Counted from the first letter of the stretch, positions 1 to 10,857 are shown. The stretch is DNA of 64,000 nucleotides from Halichoerus grypus (GCF_964656455.1 NC_135717.1:138522308-138586307), one strand, 5' to 3'. The notes: a model not told the origin generated them from the letters alone. Numbers and translations are program-made.

Positions 1-147
1 AGAGAGAGAGACAGCGAGAGAGGGAACACAAGCAGGGGGAGTGGGAGAGGAAGAAGTTTCCTGCTGAGCAGGGAGCCCCATGCGGGGCCCTGGGATCATG
101 ACCTGAGCCGAAGGCAGACGCTTAACGAATGAGCCACCCAGGCACCC
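1..147 (-). mobile_element. Can-SINE, cut by window edge
   Basis: Minus-strand carnivore tRNA-Lys-derived SINE. It reads from the GA-rich body (acagcgagagaggga) through 'gggatcatgacctgagccga' to the complement of the tRNA-like head (gccacccaggcacccc). The A-tail side lies outside the window. It abuts an old L1, into which it was presumably inserted. Confidence 0.95.
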
Positions 148-719
148 CTGTGATAGTATATTTTAAAAATCCTAATGAATCTGCAAAAAAGCTACTAGAA
201 TATGTGAATTTAGCCAGATGGCATGATACAAATTCAATATACAAAACTCTATTGAATTTTTTATATGAGCAATGAACAATTGGGAAAAAAAAAACAAATA
301 CTATGTACATAGCACAAAAATAAAGTATGTAAAAATAAATTTAACAAAATTTATTTAATATTTGCACCTAGAACATTACCATTTATTGGTAAGAAAAATT
401 AAAGAAGATCTGAACAAATGGGGATGTATATCAGGTTCATGGATTGGAGGAATCAGAGCTATTAAAATTTCAAAATTTCCCAAATTGTTCTATTGATTCA
501 GTTTTAATCCCAATCAAAATTACTGTAGCCTTTCTTTTGTAGATATTGGCAAACTTATTATCAAATTTCTATGGAATGCAGAAAATCTAGCATATTGAAT
601 ACAATCTTGAAAAATAAGAATCACATTAAAAACTTACACTAATTTCAAGATGCTATAAAGTTACAGAACTTAAGATAATGAATATTAGCATAATAATAGT
701 CAATAGAATAGAATAGAGA

Positions 720-845
720 GTCTGGATATATGTACACAAATTAATTATAATTATATAGAAATATATAATTATATAGTAATATATAATTAGACAGACATAT
801 ATAATTGTGTAATTATATAGATATATAATTATAATATACACACAA
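720..845. repeat. AT-rich low-complexity block
   Basis: Irregular runs of 'atatataattatatag' units inside the L1. It is probably an expanded AT microsatellite. No other function is visible. Confidence 0.7.
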
Positions 846-986
846 ATTGAATAGAAACTGATTTTTGATTATGACTTCAAGGTAATTCAGTGGGTCCGTT
901 GCTAATGTTTTCAACAAGTGGTGTTGAAATAACAGGACATCCACAGGAATAAAATGAATCTCAGCATGTACTTTGCATTATATACG

Positions 987-1184
987 AAGATTATCTTGCG
1001 GACTCCTGGGTGGCTCAGTCGGTTAAGCGTCTACCTTTGGGTCCTGAGATCAAGTCCCGCATTGGGCTCCCTGCTCAGTGGGGAGCCTGCTTCTCCCTCT
1101 CACTCTGCCACTCCCCTTGCTTGTGCTCTCTCTCTCTCTGACAAATAAATAAAACCTTAAAAAAAAAAAAAAAAGATTGTCTTG
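987..1184 (+). mobile_element. Can-SINE with target-site duplication
   Basis: Plus-strand SINE with head 'ctcctgggtggctcagtc', a CT-rich body and an A-tail ending near 1172. It is flanked by a 12-bp TSD, 'aagattatcttg' at 987-998 and 'aagattgtcttg' at 1173-1184 (one mismatch), and is inserted in the old L1. Confidence 0.95.
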
Positions 1185-1818
1185 AAATGGATCACAGCCT
1201 TAAATGTAAAAGCCAAAACTATAAAACTCAGAGAAAGTATAGGAGACAATCTGTATGACCTTGGAGTAGGCAATAGTTTCTTTGATAGTACAAACCGTAA
1301 ATTCTTTTTAAAAAGATAAATTGGACTTCACCCAAATTAAAACCTTTTATTGTTTGAAAGAAACCACTGAAGAAATGAAAGGCATACCATAGACTGGGAG
1401 AAATTTTTTTCAATATTTATGAAAGAGGTACCTGAATCCAGAACATATAAAAAACTCTTACAACTCAAAAATAGGAAGACAAACAGTCCAATAATAAAAT
1501 GAGCAAAGGATTTGAACAGATAATTGGCAAAAAAAAAAAAAAAAAAAAGATATACAAATGGTCAATAAGAAACACAAGAAGATGCTCAGGATTATTAGTC
1601 ATCAGGAAAATGCAAACTAAAACTACAGTGATATACGACTACTCACCCCCTAGAATGCCTAAAAAAAAAATGAGGAAGATTAACAATATCAAGTGTTGAA
1701 GATGCTCCACAAAGATGTGAAGCATCTGTAACTCATACATTGCTGGAAGGAGTGTCAAATGGTACACACACTTTGGAAAATAGTTTTGCAGTTTAAGCAT
1801 AGAGTTATCATATTATTT

Positions 1819-1860
1819 AATAATTCCATGCATAGGAAAAAAAATAATTCCATGCATAGG
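1819..1860 (+). repeat. Poly(A)-only insertion with 18-bp duplication
   Basis: 'aataattccatgcatagg' occurs at 1819-1836 and again at 1843-1860 with only A residues between. This is the footprint expected of target-primed insertion in which only the A-tail was copied. It lies in the L1 ORF2 remnant. Confidence 0.75.
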
Positions 1861-2395
1861 TATTTACCTAAGATAAATAGAAATATATGTCAACACAAAG
1901 CCTTGCTCAAGAAATTCATAGCAAATTTATTCACAATAGCACAAAACTGAAAACATCTCAAGAGTCCATCAGTAAGTGAGTGAATAAACAAACTCTGGTA
2001 TAGCCATACAGTGGAATATTGCTCAATAATAAAGAGAAAAGAACACACAACAACATGGAAGACTCTCAAAAATATGTGCAGCAAAGAAGCCAAAGAAGCG
2101 TACGTACTGTGTGATTCTATTTACTTGACATTCTAGAAAATATAAAACTAAACTACTGGGAGAGAGAGCAGGTAAATGGTTTCCTAGATCCAGGAATGAG
2201 GGGGGATTGACTGCAAAGAGCCACTGAACATTTGTGGGTGAGGAAATGTTCTATATCTGGATAGTGATGATGATTACAAATTGTGGTAGTTATCAATTGT
2301 CAAACTCTTTTAATGGTCTACTTAAAATAAGTGTAGTTTATCATATGTAAATTATACTTTAATAAGGGCCATTAAAAAGATGGATGACAAAATCC

Positions 2396-2941
2396 ATGTC
2401 AGATCTCAGCTTAGTCTAACACTGCAGTTCTGCTTTACCACTGGTGCGTCTTTCTGGAAATATGGCTACTAATTTGGGTGCTATGGTCAGGCAGGCTTTG
2501 GGATTACTGGTAGAGGTACTCCCTTTCAGAAATTCCATGGATTATTCTTTTCATTAACATCCATTTTTGTTTCAGTGACTATGATAGCTCCCGAGTTAGC
2601 TGAAGATACTAACTGGAATTTTATAATCGTTGTTTGTCTCCAATCTCTGATTTATCTCTATTTCCTCTGTGGCTGTAAGGATAGATAAAAGGAGGAAAGT
2701 CCTAACTGGTCAGTTATTTTGTTTTCCTTTTCTCCATTTTCTTGCCACTTAAGACCTTGCCTTGAAATTAGTGATGAAGGATCCCCTAATAGATAATATA
2801 CTGACCTGGAATATAGTATTTGCTTCTCGGGTCAAATTACAAACTAGATTTCAAGTTCTAGAAAGAATAGAGGATATTAGAAAGCTAAAAAAAGCAATCC
2901 ATTGGTCACTGCATTATTAATTATGTTTGAGAATTAATCAC
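2396..2941. other. Unassigned stretch
   Basis: No recognisable repeat, RNA gene or coding exon seen. Composition is ordinary AT-rich mammalian DNA. Confidence 0.5.
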
Positions 2942-3144
2942 GATTCTTACTTTTTTTTTTTTTAAGATTTTATTTATTTATTTGAGAGAGAGAGCACAAG
3001 AGGGGGGAGCAGGAGAGGGAGAAGCAGACTCCCTGCTGAGCAGGGAACCCGATGCGGGACTCGATCCCGGGACTCCAGGATCATGACCTGAGCTGAAGGC
3101 AGTCGCTTAACCAACTGAGCCACCCAGGCGCCCAGGATTCTTAC
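2942..3144 (-). mobile_element. Can-SINE with TSD
   Basis: Minus-strand SINE: poly-T then 'aagattttatttatttattt' at the tail, through to 'gagccacccaggcgccca' at the head. The short TSD 'gattcttac' is at 2942-2950 and 3136-3144. Confidence 0.95.
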
Positions 3145-3297
3145 ATTTTTATTTGAACTGTTTCTGGTTCTCATTTTTCTATTATTCTCCACCATTGCTT
3201 TTACAATTAATTTATAATTAATTATATTCACAGTTCATTTCTTTCTTTAAAAGGTCCTGTGAAAATTAATCATGAGAATATTTTCTTCCACTTAAGT

Positions 3298-3734
3298 TTG
3301 CTTACAGTTTCTTTTTTTGTTTTTTTAAATCTTTTTTTTTTTTAAAGATTTTATTTATTTGAGAGAGAGAGAATGAGAGACAGAGAACATGAGAGGGAAG
3401 AGGGTCAGAGGGAGAAGCAGACCCCCTGCTGAGCAGAGAGCCTGATGTGGGACTTGATCCCAGGACTCCAGGATCATGACCTGAGCCAAAGGCAGTCACT
3501 TAACCAACTGAGCCACCCAGACGCCCTAAATCTTTTTTTTTTTTTTAAGATTTTATTTATTTGTCAGAGAGAGAGTATAGGCAGGGGGAGCAGAAGGCAG
3601 AGGGAGAAGCAGGCTCCCTACTGAGCAGGGAGCCCTATGCGGGACTCGATCTCAGGACCCTGAGATCATGACCTGAGCCGAAGGCAGATGCTTAACCGAC
3701 TGAGCCACCCATGAGTCCCTTGCTTACAGTTTCT
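3298..3734 (-). mobile_element. Can-SINE (outer) carrying a nested SINE
   Basis: The outer minus-strand SINE has its body and head at about 3532-3719. Its poly-T tail side begins at 3313. Its 15-bp TSD 'ttgcttacagtttct' is at 3298-3312 and 3720-3734. A second SINE (about 3340-3526) sits inside its poly-T tail. Confidence 0.9.
3326..3544 (-). mobile_element. Can-SINE nested in the A-tail of another SINE
   Basis: Minus-strand SINE with tail 'aaagattttatttatttgag' and head complement 'gccacccagacgccc'. It is flanked on both sides by 'taaatc' plus a T run (from 3326 and from 3527). The host T run supplied the target site, a typical preference of the L1 endonuclease. Confidence 0.88.
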
Positions 3735-4074
3735 GAGACAGGTAACATTTTTAGTTTTCATATTTAATTTTAGTTCTGCCAAGAATTACAAAGTGCCTGC
3801 TATTTGCTGTGTACTGATTCTGGAACTGGAAGAGTAAAGTTGGTAACTGGACCTGTCCTCAGAGCCAGAGCCAGAGAGACATAGAAAGAAGTAATTTGAT
3901 AAAATGCAGTCTTCATTCAAGAAGGACATTTAAAAGGCTATCAAAATCAGTTGAAAGAAAATTGATGCTGCCTTTTGAGAGAGAATTTGAGAGAGCAAGT
4001 AGCTATCAAAAGCTAAATTATCTAGAGGTGAAAGAAGGAAGGGCAGTTTATGCAGAGGGGAATGGAGTTAAGTA
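3735..4074. other. Unassigned stretch
   Basis: No feature recognised. Includes GA-rich patches but no clear simple repeat. Confidence 0.4.
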
Positions 4075-4341
4075 AAGAATTAAGGTATTTTTCGGAGGGA
4101 GAGACGAACCATGAGAGACTGTGGACTCTGAGAAACAAACAGGGTTTTAGAGGGGAGGGGGGTGGGGGGATGGGTTAGCCTGGTGATGGGTATTAAAGAG
4201 GGCACGTTCTGCATGGAGCACTGGGTGTTATGCACAAACAATGAATCATGGAACACTACAGCAAAAAATAATGATGTAATGTATGGTGACTAATATAACA
4301 TAATAAAATAAAATTTGAAAAAAAAGAATTAGGGTATTTTT
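4075..4341 (+). mobile_element. 5'-truncated carnivore L1 3' end with TSD
   Basis: Plus-strand L1 3' UTR: 'accatgagagactgtggact', 'gagcactgggtgttatgcac', then a terminal AATAAAATAAAATTTG plus A-tail. About 230 bp long. The TSD 'aagaattaaggtattttt' is at 4075-4092 and recurs with one mismatch at 4324-4341. No ORF sequence is included, so it was dead on arrival. Confidence 0.93.
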
Positions 4342-4409
4342 TCTCCTATTGTCTGGTAAAGTTGAATCAAGGAACAAATTATTCCAACAAACTTCCCATA
4401 TTTTTTTAT

Positions 4410-4613
4410 TATTATTTTTTAAAGATTTATTTATTTGAGAGAGAGAAAGAGAGAGTGCGAGTGGGGGGAAGGGCAGAAGGAGAGAGAAAATCTCAAGCAG
4501 ACTCCCCTCTGAAAGTGGAGCCCGACACAGGGCTCCATCTCAGAACCCTGAGATCATGACCTGAGCCGAAATCAAGAGTCGGAGGCTTAGCTGACTGAGC
4601 CACCCAGGTGCCC
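4410..4613 (-). mobile_element. Can-SINE, diverged
   Basis: Minus-strand SINE: 'aaagatttatttatttgaga' tail, 'ctgagatcatgacctgagcc' box region and 'gccacccaggtgccc' head complement. The 'aaatcaagagtcggaggctt' variant marks an older subfamily than the most common copies here. Confidence 0.92.
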
Positions 4614-5155
4614 TACATGATATTTTTAAATTGCATTCTAGATTTTCACAAATATTCACAAAGTCAACACCTCCAAACTGGGCTGCACTAAAGAACGAAG
4701 GCAAGAGCCTTGTACAGCTAGTGCAGTGGGCTTTCGGAGCCCATGAGATCAGCCCATGTAAGGGTTCACTCATGTAGATGTCAGCCATCATGTACATCTT
4801 AATGGGAAAAATGTAGAACCTTGGATTTAGAACATCTAGTAATTCCAAGCATCATTGAAATCATAATGAAGGAAAGCATTTTATAATGTAGGGAAAATGG
4901 AAGAAATTGCATACAAGGTGAATGTTAATAGGCACAGTATAGTTAACAACATTGGCACTGGATTAACTTCTTCTCTTCCATACCCCCACTTATGAGGTTC
5001 TTCTTCTGAAAGAAGAAAAAAATTCATATCCTTTGTGAAGGATGGTTGAAAGTCAGGCTGCGGCCCATTACTTCGCTCCCATTAGTATAAGGGTAGCACA
5101 AGGCTAAGCAAGCAGTTCCAGACCTGAGTACATCCCTAGTGGGACAGGCCCCACC
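4614..5155. other. Unassigned stretch
   Basis: No recognisable repeat or gene. Confidence 0.4.
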
Positions 5156-5420
5156 CAGATGCAGTGGCTTAAAACGACAGCATTATAATATTTCTCAGGG
5201 TTGGTTTGAATTCAGTCAGGGCTTAGCTGTACTCTTCTTCTGCTTCATGGGACTGTAGTTAGGGTCATTTGTGTAGCGGAATCCCACTGGAAGCTCCACG
5301 GGGGCTGGGACCTGTCGGGCCTTTTGTACCTCAGGCCGCTCGCCACATCATTCAGTGTTTGGCTTGGACTTCCTTACACTACAGTGGCTGGACAATAGTT
5401 TGGTTCCTCTTTTCATCCAA
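5156..5420 (-). mobile_element. MLT1-like MaLR LTR fragment
   Basis: 'gcagtggcttaaaacgacag' and 'cagtcagggcttagctgtac' are the reverse-complement signature of MLT1-class LTRs of non-autonomous ERVL-MaLR elements. Badly decayed and incomplete. No internal retroviral sequence seen. Confidence 0.55.
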
Positions 5421-5424
5421 CCTT

Positions 5425-5720
5425 TGTTTTGTCCCTTCAGCTATTCCCTAAACTCTATAAAGAAATGTATTTCACAGACATGCTCATGAAGTTCTCTCTT
5501 GCTCATCTGCGTCCCTTCTGCCTACTGAAGTCCTTCTCGTCTCACAAAGCCCATCTCCACTACAACTTTCTTGATGAAACCCGAATGACACTTTTCCACC
5601 GGCTTTATCTGTACCTCTGACAGCAGCATGGTAGCTTCTCTCAGCTCTCACAGAATGTTATTTGTCATTCTGTCTTGTGTTTTGTTCAGCAGTTTTGTTC
5701 CGAGAAAAGCTTGGCCCTAT
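5425..5720 (+). mobile_element. L2-like LINE fragment (tentative)
   Basis: C/T-rich text such as 'actacaactttcttgatgaa' and 'tcctcaca'-type phrases resembles the 3' half of plus-strand L2. The match is by general similarity only. Confidence 0.35.
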
Positions 5721-6440
5721 CCATAAGTACTTATTCTGTGGACCGACACTGTGTTTTCTCTTCAGACATATATCCTATTTAGATGTCTCAACTTTCATAC
5801 GAGACTGTCAACTCTCTCCATTTTGACTGACCAATGAAACTTATGAAATTGAGCATTGTAAAATAATTTGCGCTCCAAGTTCTTGTCAGAGGTTATAACC
5901 TAGAAATCTCTGCTGCCCAGTACCTATCAAAAGCTCAATTGTGAAAAGTAATATATATGGAGAATTGCCTGAAGGATATGCAGTCCATCCATTCTCTAGA
6001 CACTCAATTTTAGTCCTGGATTAAGCCAAACCAAGAGAGAGCTGCAGCCTGAAATACTTTTGTTTTAGTCCTCCAGAGAATAGCTTTTACAGATTTGCTC
6101 TTGGCATTATGCCATTAGCTTACATTTTGATGGACATTATAAGGAAAAGCCTGTTCAACTTTTTGCCAATAAAGTTGAAAATCTACATTTTTAAAAAATA
6201 TATAAATTATCAAAATTGACTCAAGCACAGTTAAGAAAACCTGGGCAGACTGATGATTGTGGAAGGAATTGAAAAACATTGCCAAAGATTTATTCCGCTC
6301 CAGAGCTAAGCCCATATTTTTGGGAGCAGATATCTACGGAGTTTATTTACCAAACAACTATGTCTCTGCCTGTATCTTTCTCTCTCTTTTTTTCCTATAT
6401 TGGTCAGTACGACTCCTTCTTTTGGGGATGAATCCTCCCC
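5721..6440. other. Unassigned stretch
   Basis: No feature recognised with confidence. Confidence 0.4.
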
Positions 6441-7165
6441 CACCTCCATTATATGATACTATGATAGTGGGAAATCACAGTACACTGATTTCTGGCCACA
6501 GAAACTAATCCATCATGTTGAACCATATTTGCAAGTATCTTTGTATATATTGATTCGAAGTGGGGCATGTGACCCAAATAGAGTTAATTGGAGTTCTTTC
6601 CTATAATTTTGTATTTGCATCTGTGGAAAAAGTTCTCTTCTGGATTGCTAACGGGGATCATGTGGATCTATAACTGGGAAGGGTCACAACTACCCCTTCC
6701 CACACAAATTAAGCCCATCTACAATGAGAGACGAGAGAGAGGGAGAGGAAGAGAAAGGGATGTGGGCAGGGACATGGTGACAAAGGACAGACACATGGTC
6801 AGAAACTCTCTGACTGAGAGATGGAGACTAAGACATGTGGGCCCCCCATACAGATATAAAACTCAGATACAGATAGGGCAATGAAGGAAAAGGAAAGGAA
6901 GGAAGGAAGGAAGGAAGGAAGGAAGGAAGGAAAAGAAAAAAGAAAAGAAAAGAAAAGAAAAGAAAAGAAAAAGAAAGAAAGAAAAAGAAAAGAGAAAGAT
7001 CCCAACATTGCTTGAGTCCCTGGTGCTACCACTGCTGTATTTCTTACATGTAAAGTAATAAATTTCTTTTTTTTTTTCTTTTTCTTCTCCTTCTTTGCTA
7101 AAGCTAGTTTAATTTGGGTATCTATCTTTCACCTACAAGTGAAATACTTTTGATCATAAGGGTTT
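6441..7165 (+). mobile_element. Old LTR-type repeat, interrupted by microsatellite
   Basis: 'ggggcatgtgacccaaatag' near the start, and 'taataaatttctt' followed by 'gctagtttaatttgggtatc' near the end, match the layout of a familiar old mammalian LTR-type repeat. I cannot name the subfamily. The GGAA/AAAG block at 6888-6992 lies inside it. Confidence 0.45.
6888..6992. repeat. (GGAA)n/(AAAG)n purine microsatellite
   Basis: About 100 bp of nearly pure purine: GGAA units then AAAAG/AAAG units. It is likely length-polymorphic. GGAA arrays can bind ETS-family factors in other genomes, but nothing here shows that they do. Confidence 0.95.
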
Positions 7166-7479
7166 TATAGGTGAACTTAAAAGAATAATTAAGGGACAGA
7201 TAATTCCTTTGTTCCTCTCACTATTCCAAATCATAGGGGGAAAAAAAAACCCATAAAATTTGTCTACCCATTTTTAAGGCAGCATAACTAATACAAAAAC
7301 TGAAAAATCATAGCACAAAAAGAAAACAATGAATATACATGAATATAGGTGCCTACATCCTGAATAAAGTCCAGAAGACACCTGTCTCCTTGTCTCCACA
7401 GGATGGCTCCATTTGGTCCTGCATCATTGAGTACAGAACTCACCCCCTTCTCTGGTTTACTCAGAAAACCCAATCACAT
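7166..7479. other. Unassigned stretch
   Basis: No feature recognised. Confidence 0.4.
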
Positions 7480-7746
7480 TATATCTGTCAGGATACACAG
7501 GTTTTGCTGTGGTAACAAATAACTCAAATTCATAGTGGTTTAAAAAAATGAAAGCTTGGGATGCCTGGGTGGCTCAGTCATTAAGCGTCTGCCTTCGGCT
7601 CAGGTCATGATCCCAGGGTCCTGGGATCGAGCCCTGCATTGGGCTCCCTGCTCAGTGGGGAGCCTGCTTCTCCCTCTCCCACTCCCCCCTGCTTGTGTTC
7701 CCTCTCTCTTTGTGTCTCTCTCTGTCAAATAAATAAATAAAATCTT

Positions 7747-7788
<42 letters not shown>

Positions 7789-7962
7789 AAATAAAATGAA
7801 AGCTTATTTCTTGCTTCCTCTACTGAGGGTCAGCTGGGGACTTCTTCACACAAGCATACAGGCTTTCAGAGTGTCGACCATTTGGAAATTATTTAGTGAC
7901 TGCTAGCAGAGGGAGGAAACATGGGGAATCATATTCTGGCTCTTAATGCATTGTAAGAGATT
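7480..7962 (-). mobile_element. Old MaLR-like LTR relic split by a SINE
   Basis: 'gtcaggatacacaggttttg ... ggtaacaaataactcaaatt' before the SINE and 'gcttatttcttgcttcctct ... gagggtcagctggggacttc' after it read as one element when the SINE is removed. It resembles the relic at 9440-9830. The class is inferred from MLT1-like wording, and the subfamily is not resolved. Confidence 0.5.
7545..7805 (+). mobile_element. Can-SINE with long AAAT tail and TSD
   Basis: Plus-strand SINE, head 'gatgcctgggtggctcagtc'. The tail expands into (AAAT)n at about 7740-7796. The 13-bp TSD 'aaaatgaaagctt' is at 7545-7557 and 7793-7805. The long uninterrupted tail suggests a fairly recent insertion. Confidence 0.95.
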
Positions 7963-8035
7963 TTTTATATATATTTTTATTTTAAAAAAATATATTTTAT
8001 ATATAAGAGATTGTATATATATAATTTCTACTTAG
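7963..8035. repeat. AT-rich low-complexity block
   Basis: Alternating TA and poly-A/T runs, with self-complementary patches such as 'atataaaatatatttttt'. No gene. Confidence 0.7.
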
Positions 8036-8960
8036 ATATCATTGACTAAGGCAAGTCACATGTCTGCATCTAACTTTTACAAGCCGAGTAAGAACAATCC
8101 TACCTTCATCTTGGAAGTAGAAAGAGATGCAATATTTGCAAATAGTCCTAACGATTACTAGAGAACCCCTTTCTGGTCGCCAATTATTTGGTTTACTCTC
8201 CTTTCTACATTCAAAGTCCATTTTTTTCCTACCCAAGGGAGACTACTCAAAATTTCAGTAGCCTGACAAAACCGGTGTCAAAGTTCAGGATCTCTGGGTA
8301 ATGTGTGATAATCTCTTCGTCAAGAAGAGATAGTGCCTAATAGACTGTGTCAAGCCTGGATGTAGCTTCCGGAGACTTCTGTACTAAAATGTTACCTGCC
8401 CCTCATACATTCAATATATACAGGGATTGGGTAACAGGAAAGTGCCCCTTTTATGGATGTAGGGATTTTTCCTTGAGCTAGCCCTGAGTTGGCTCGCTTG
8501 ACCATCCATTCTTTGTCATTGTTCCTAGCTTCCACCTCTAAGAGATTCTTCTCTTATTCCCTTTCATTATATCTGAAGTGTGCATCAAGGACTATGTCCT
8601 TGATTGGGGCAAGCAGCTTTATTGGCCCACTTTCTGTTCCATAGAAGACTGAGACCTATGGTTGTCTTAAGTTTAGAACAGCCATAACTGTTTTTAGTCT
8701 AGGTTGGTGGTACTTTTGCAGTACAAATCCCTCAGAAACATTGATGACTTCTTACCTATTTGATTTCAGTCAGCTTCATGTACAAGTATAACCACAATTC
8801 TTTTCTGGACATAATTCTCATATTTGCTATATGTCTTTGTTTTCTTTACTTTGCATCAAGTGATTTCTCACTGTATAAAATAGATTTTCATGTTTTCATG
8901 CTATAATAGTGTTTTCTTCACCATCTATCTCCCATTCCTTAATCCAGTGCCAAATATTTT
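8036..8960. other. Unassigned stretch
   Basis: No recognised repeat, RNA gene or exon. Confidence 0.4.
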
Positions 8961-9168
8961 AGTGTTGTTGTTGGTTTTTTTTAAATATTTTATTTATTTA
9001 TTTGACAGAGAGACAGCGAGAGAGGGAACACAAGCAGGGGGAGTGGGAGAGGGAGAAGTAGGCTTCCCACTGAGCAGGGAGCCCGACGTGGGGCTCAATC
9101 CCAGGACCCTGGGATCATGACCTGAGGTGAAGGCAGATGCTTAACGACTGAGCCACCCAGGGGCCCCA
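8961..9168 (-). mobile_element. Can-SINE
   Basis: Minus-strand SINE from 'atattttatttatttatttg' to 'gccacccaggggcccc'. The left flank 'agtgttgttgttgg' and right flank 'agtagttgcc' are similar but not a clean duplication. Confidence 0.93.
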
Positions 9169-9239
9169 GTAGTTGCCTTTTTTAAGTGGTCAGATATGGA
9201 GGGGTCAGGTCTGAAGAGTCTGACCATTTGCTGCCAAAA

Positions 9240-9402
9240 CGAGAAGGACAACAAGAGAGGGAATACAAGCAGAGGGAGTGGGAGAGGGAGAAGCCAGCTC
9301 CCTGCTGAGCAGGGAGACTGACGCGGGGCTCAATCCCAGCACCCTGGGATCATGACCTGAGCTGAAGGCAGACGCTTAACGACTGAGCCACCCAGGTGCC
9401 CC
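9240..9402 (-). mobile_element. Can-SINE lacking its tail
   Basis: Minus-strand SINE body and head only ('acaagagagggaatacaagc' to 'gccacccaggtgcccc'). The A-tail portion is missing, so the 3' end was lost after insertion or by rearrangement. It lies 70 bp from the preceding SINE in the same orientation. Confidence 0.92.
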
Positions 9403-9434
9403 AGTTGTTGTTTTTAATACAGCAACACTCCACT

Positions 9435-9832
9435 CCATACTATCAGTTTCCATTGGTTAGGATAGACTGGGTTATGTTGCAGTAACAATGTAAAAATTTT
9501 AGTGGTCTAAGACAACAGAGATCTGTTTCCCATTCACACCATGTCTACCACAGGTAGAATGAATGCTGAATATAGTCCTCATTCGAGGTCATACATGCCA
9601 GACATTCCATTTTCTGGAACACGACCAATAGCCATGGCAGAGAAAAGGGAATGTGGAAAACCATGTATAGGCACTAAAAGCTTCTGTCTAGAAATGACCC
9701 ATGTTACTTCCACTCACATTTATTGGTCAATGCAAGTCACAAGTAATTTTAAGAGGTCGAGGAAATTAAATCCTACCACATGTCTGGAAGGGCAGAGAAA
9801 TAGAGTATCTGTGAAGTCATCCAATAAATAAA
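9435..9832 (-). mobile_element. Old MaLR-like LTR relic
   Basis: 'ggttatgttgcagtaacaat', 'agaaatgacccatgttactt' and 'cattggtca'-type wording (attggtcaatgcaagtcaca) match a common mammalian LTR-like relic also seen at 7480-7962. A 96-codon frame over it is incidental. Confidence 0.5.
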
Positions 9833-10384
9833 ACACACACACACCTCACAACATTAATGATCTTTATGGCCTTTACTGAAAATTTGTGGAGACCAAAGCA
9901 GGAATTATATCGCATGGTATATAGAATCTTGCAGAAAAATTTCTACCTGAAATTTCTCTTCTTCCCAGTTCCTTTTCTATAGTGTCACTAGTTTTATTTT
10001 TCTTTCCTTCTTCCCTCATGCAATACTCAGCCTGTCAGGCTCCACTCTGTCCCTCTCAGTTTTTCTGTTTGGGAATCAAAATTCCATACCCTTTCATTAT
10101 GGAGAGCAAATTCTATTATCCTTGTTATTTGCACATTCCCTCAAGGTCTTATGTGCCACCCCAAGAGACTTATGAAGCATTTCTTCTGAACAAATATAGT
10201 GCTTTCCCTAGGAATCCTAGTGAATGCAGTTTTCTCCATATTATTACATTAATAATATATTAGCAAGTCAAATCTAGCATTACCAAGTAGATTTTGTTCC
10301 AGAAATAAGGGATGGTTTAGTATTACTATACCTATTATTTCAGTATCTTATATTAATTAAAAGAGAATATCTATATGATCATCT
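9833..10384. other. Unassigned stretch
   Basis: Begins with a short CA run (9833-9845). Nothing else recognised. Confidence 0.4.
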
Positions 10385-10606
10385 GGCTTTGCTCTGTCCA
10401 ACATGGTATGCATTAGCCACATATAACTACTCCAATTGAAATTTGAATAACTGAAATTATATTATTTTAAATATTTGGTTCCTCATTCCCACTAGCCACA
10501 TTTTAAGTGCTCAGTAGCCACATATGGCTAGGGGCTGTGGAATTATCACAGAAGGGAACATTTCCATCATTGTGGAAAGTTCTGTTGAACAGTACTGATC
10601 CAAATA
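10385..10606. mobile_element. Non-autonomous hAT-type DNA transposon relic
   Basis: 'gctctgtccaacatggtatg' on the left and 'gttctgttgaacagtactga' on the right are degenerate inverted ends. The interior 'agtgctcagtagccacatat' is diagnostic of a MER-type hAT element. The exact family is not named. Confidence 0.65.
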
Positions 10607-10766
10607 AATGCTGAAGAGTCATTTGATAAAAGTAATAGTCATTTCTGATTTTAAAATCTTCATAAATTAGAGTTAGAAGGAAACTTTGTAAAATTGAGAA
10701 ACAATATACATAAGAACCCAATGGTAAGTACCATACTAAGCAGTGAAACACAAATAGTATTTCTAT

Positions 10767-10857
10767 TATTTTTTAAAAGATTTTATTTATTTATTTGAGA
10801 GAGAGACAGAGAGACAGAAAGAGAGAGAGAGTGTGTCCGAGCAGGGGAGGGGGCAGT
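10767..10857 (-). mobile_element. Can-SINE, truncated to tail and GA body
   Basis: 'aaaagattttatttatttat' followed by a GA-rich run and 'gcaggggaggggg'. The tRNA-like head is absent. Confidence 0.85.

Larger units (their letters stand above)
148..2395 (+). mobile_element. Old L1 (L1M/L1ME type), ORF2 part to 3' end
   Basis: A degenerate plus-strand LINE-1. Successive stretches match the usual L1 ORF2 order: reverse-transcriptase tail ('aaattcaatatacaaaac', 'aattaaagaagatctgaa'), the 'catggattggaggaat' segment, then the C-terminal part (atgagcaaaggatttgaaca, tcaggaaaatgcaaactaaa, gtggaatattgctcaataat). It ends in an L1ME-like 3' UTR around 2100-2390 (tgtgattctatttacttgac ... gtaaattatactttaataa). 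Stops and indels occur throughout, so it is dead. An AT-rich expansion (about 720-845), a nested SINE (999-1172) and a poly(A) micro-insertion (1837-1842) interrupt it. Confidence 0.8.

Noticed and set aside
3326..3719. CRISPR-like direct repeats
   Set aside because: The repeated blocks are two SINEs. There are no regular short repeats with unique spacers, and this is a mammalian genome.
6888..6992. Regulatory GGAA array
   Set aside because: Looks like an ordinary purine microsatellite. Binding or activity cannot be supported from sequence alone.
9541..9831. 96-codon plus-strand open frame starting with ATG
   Set aside because: It lies inside an old LTR-like relic whose sequence explains it. 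No domain or codon pattern supports a protein.
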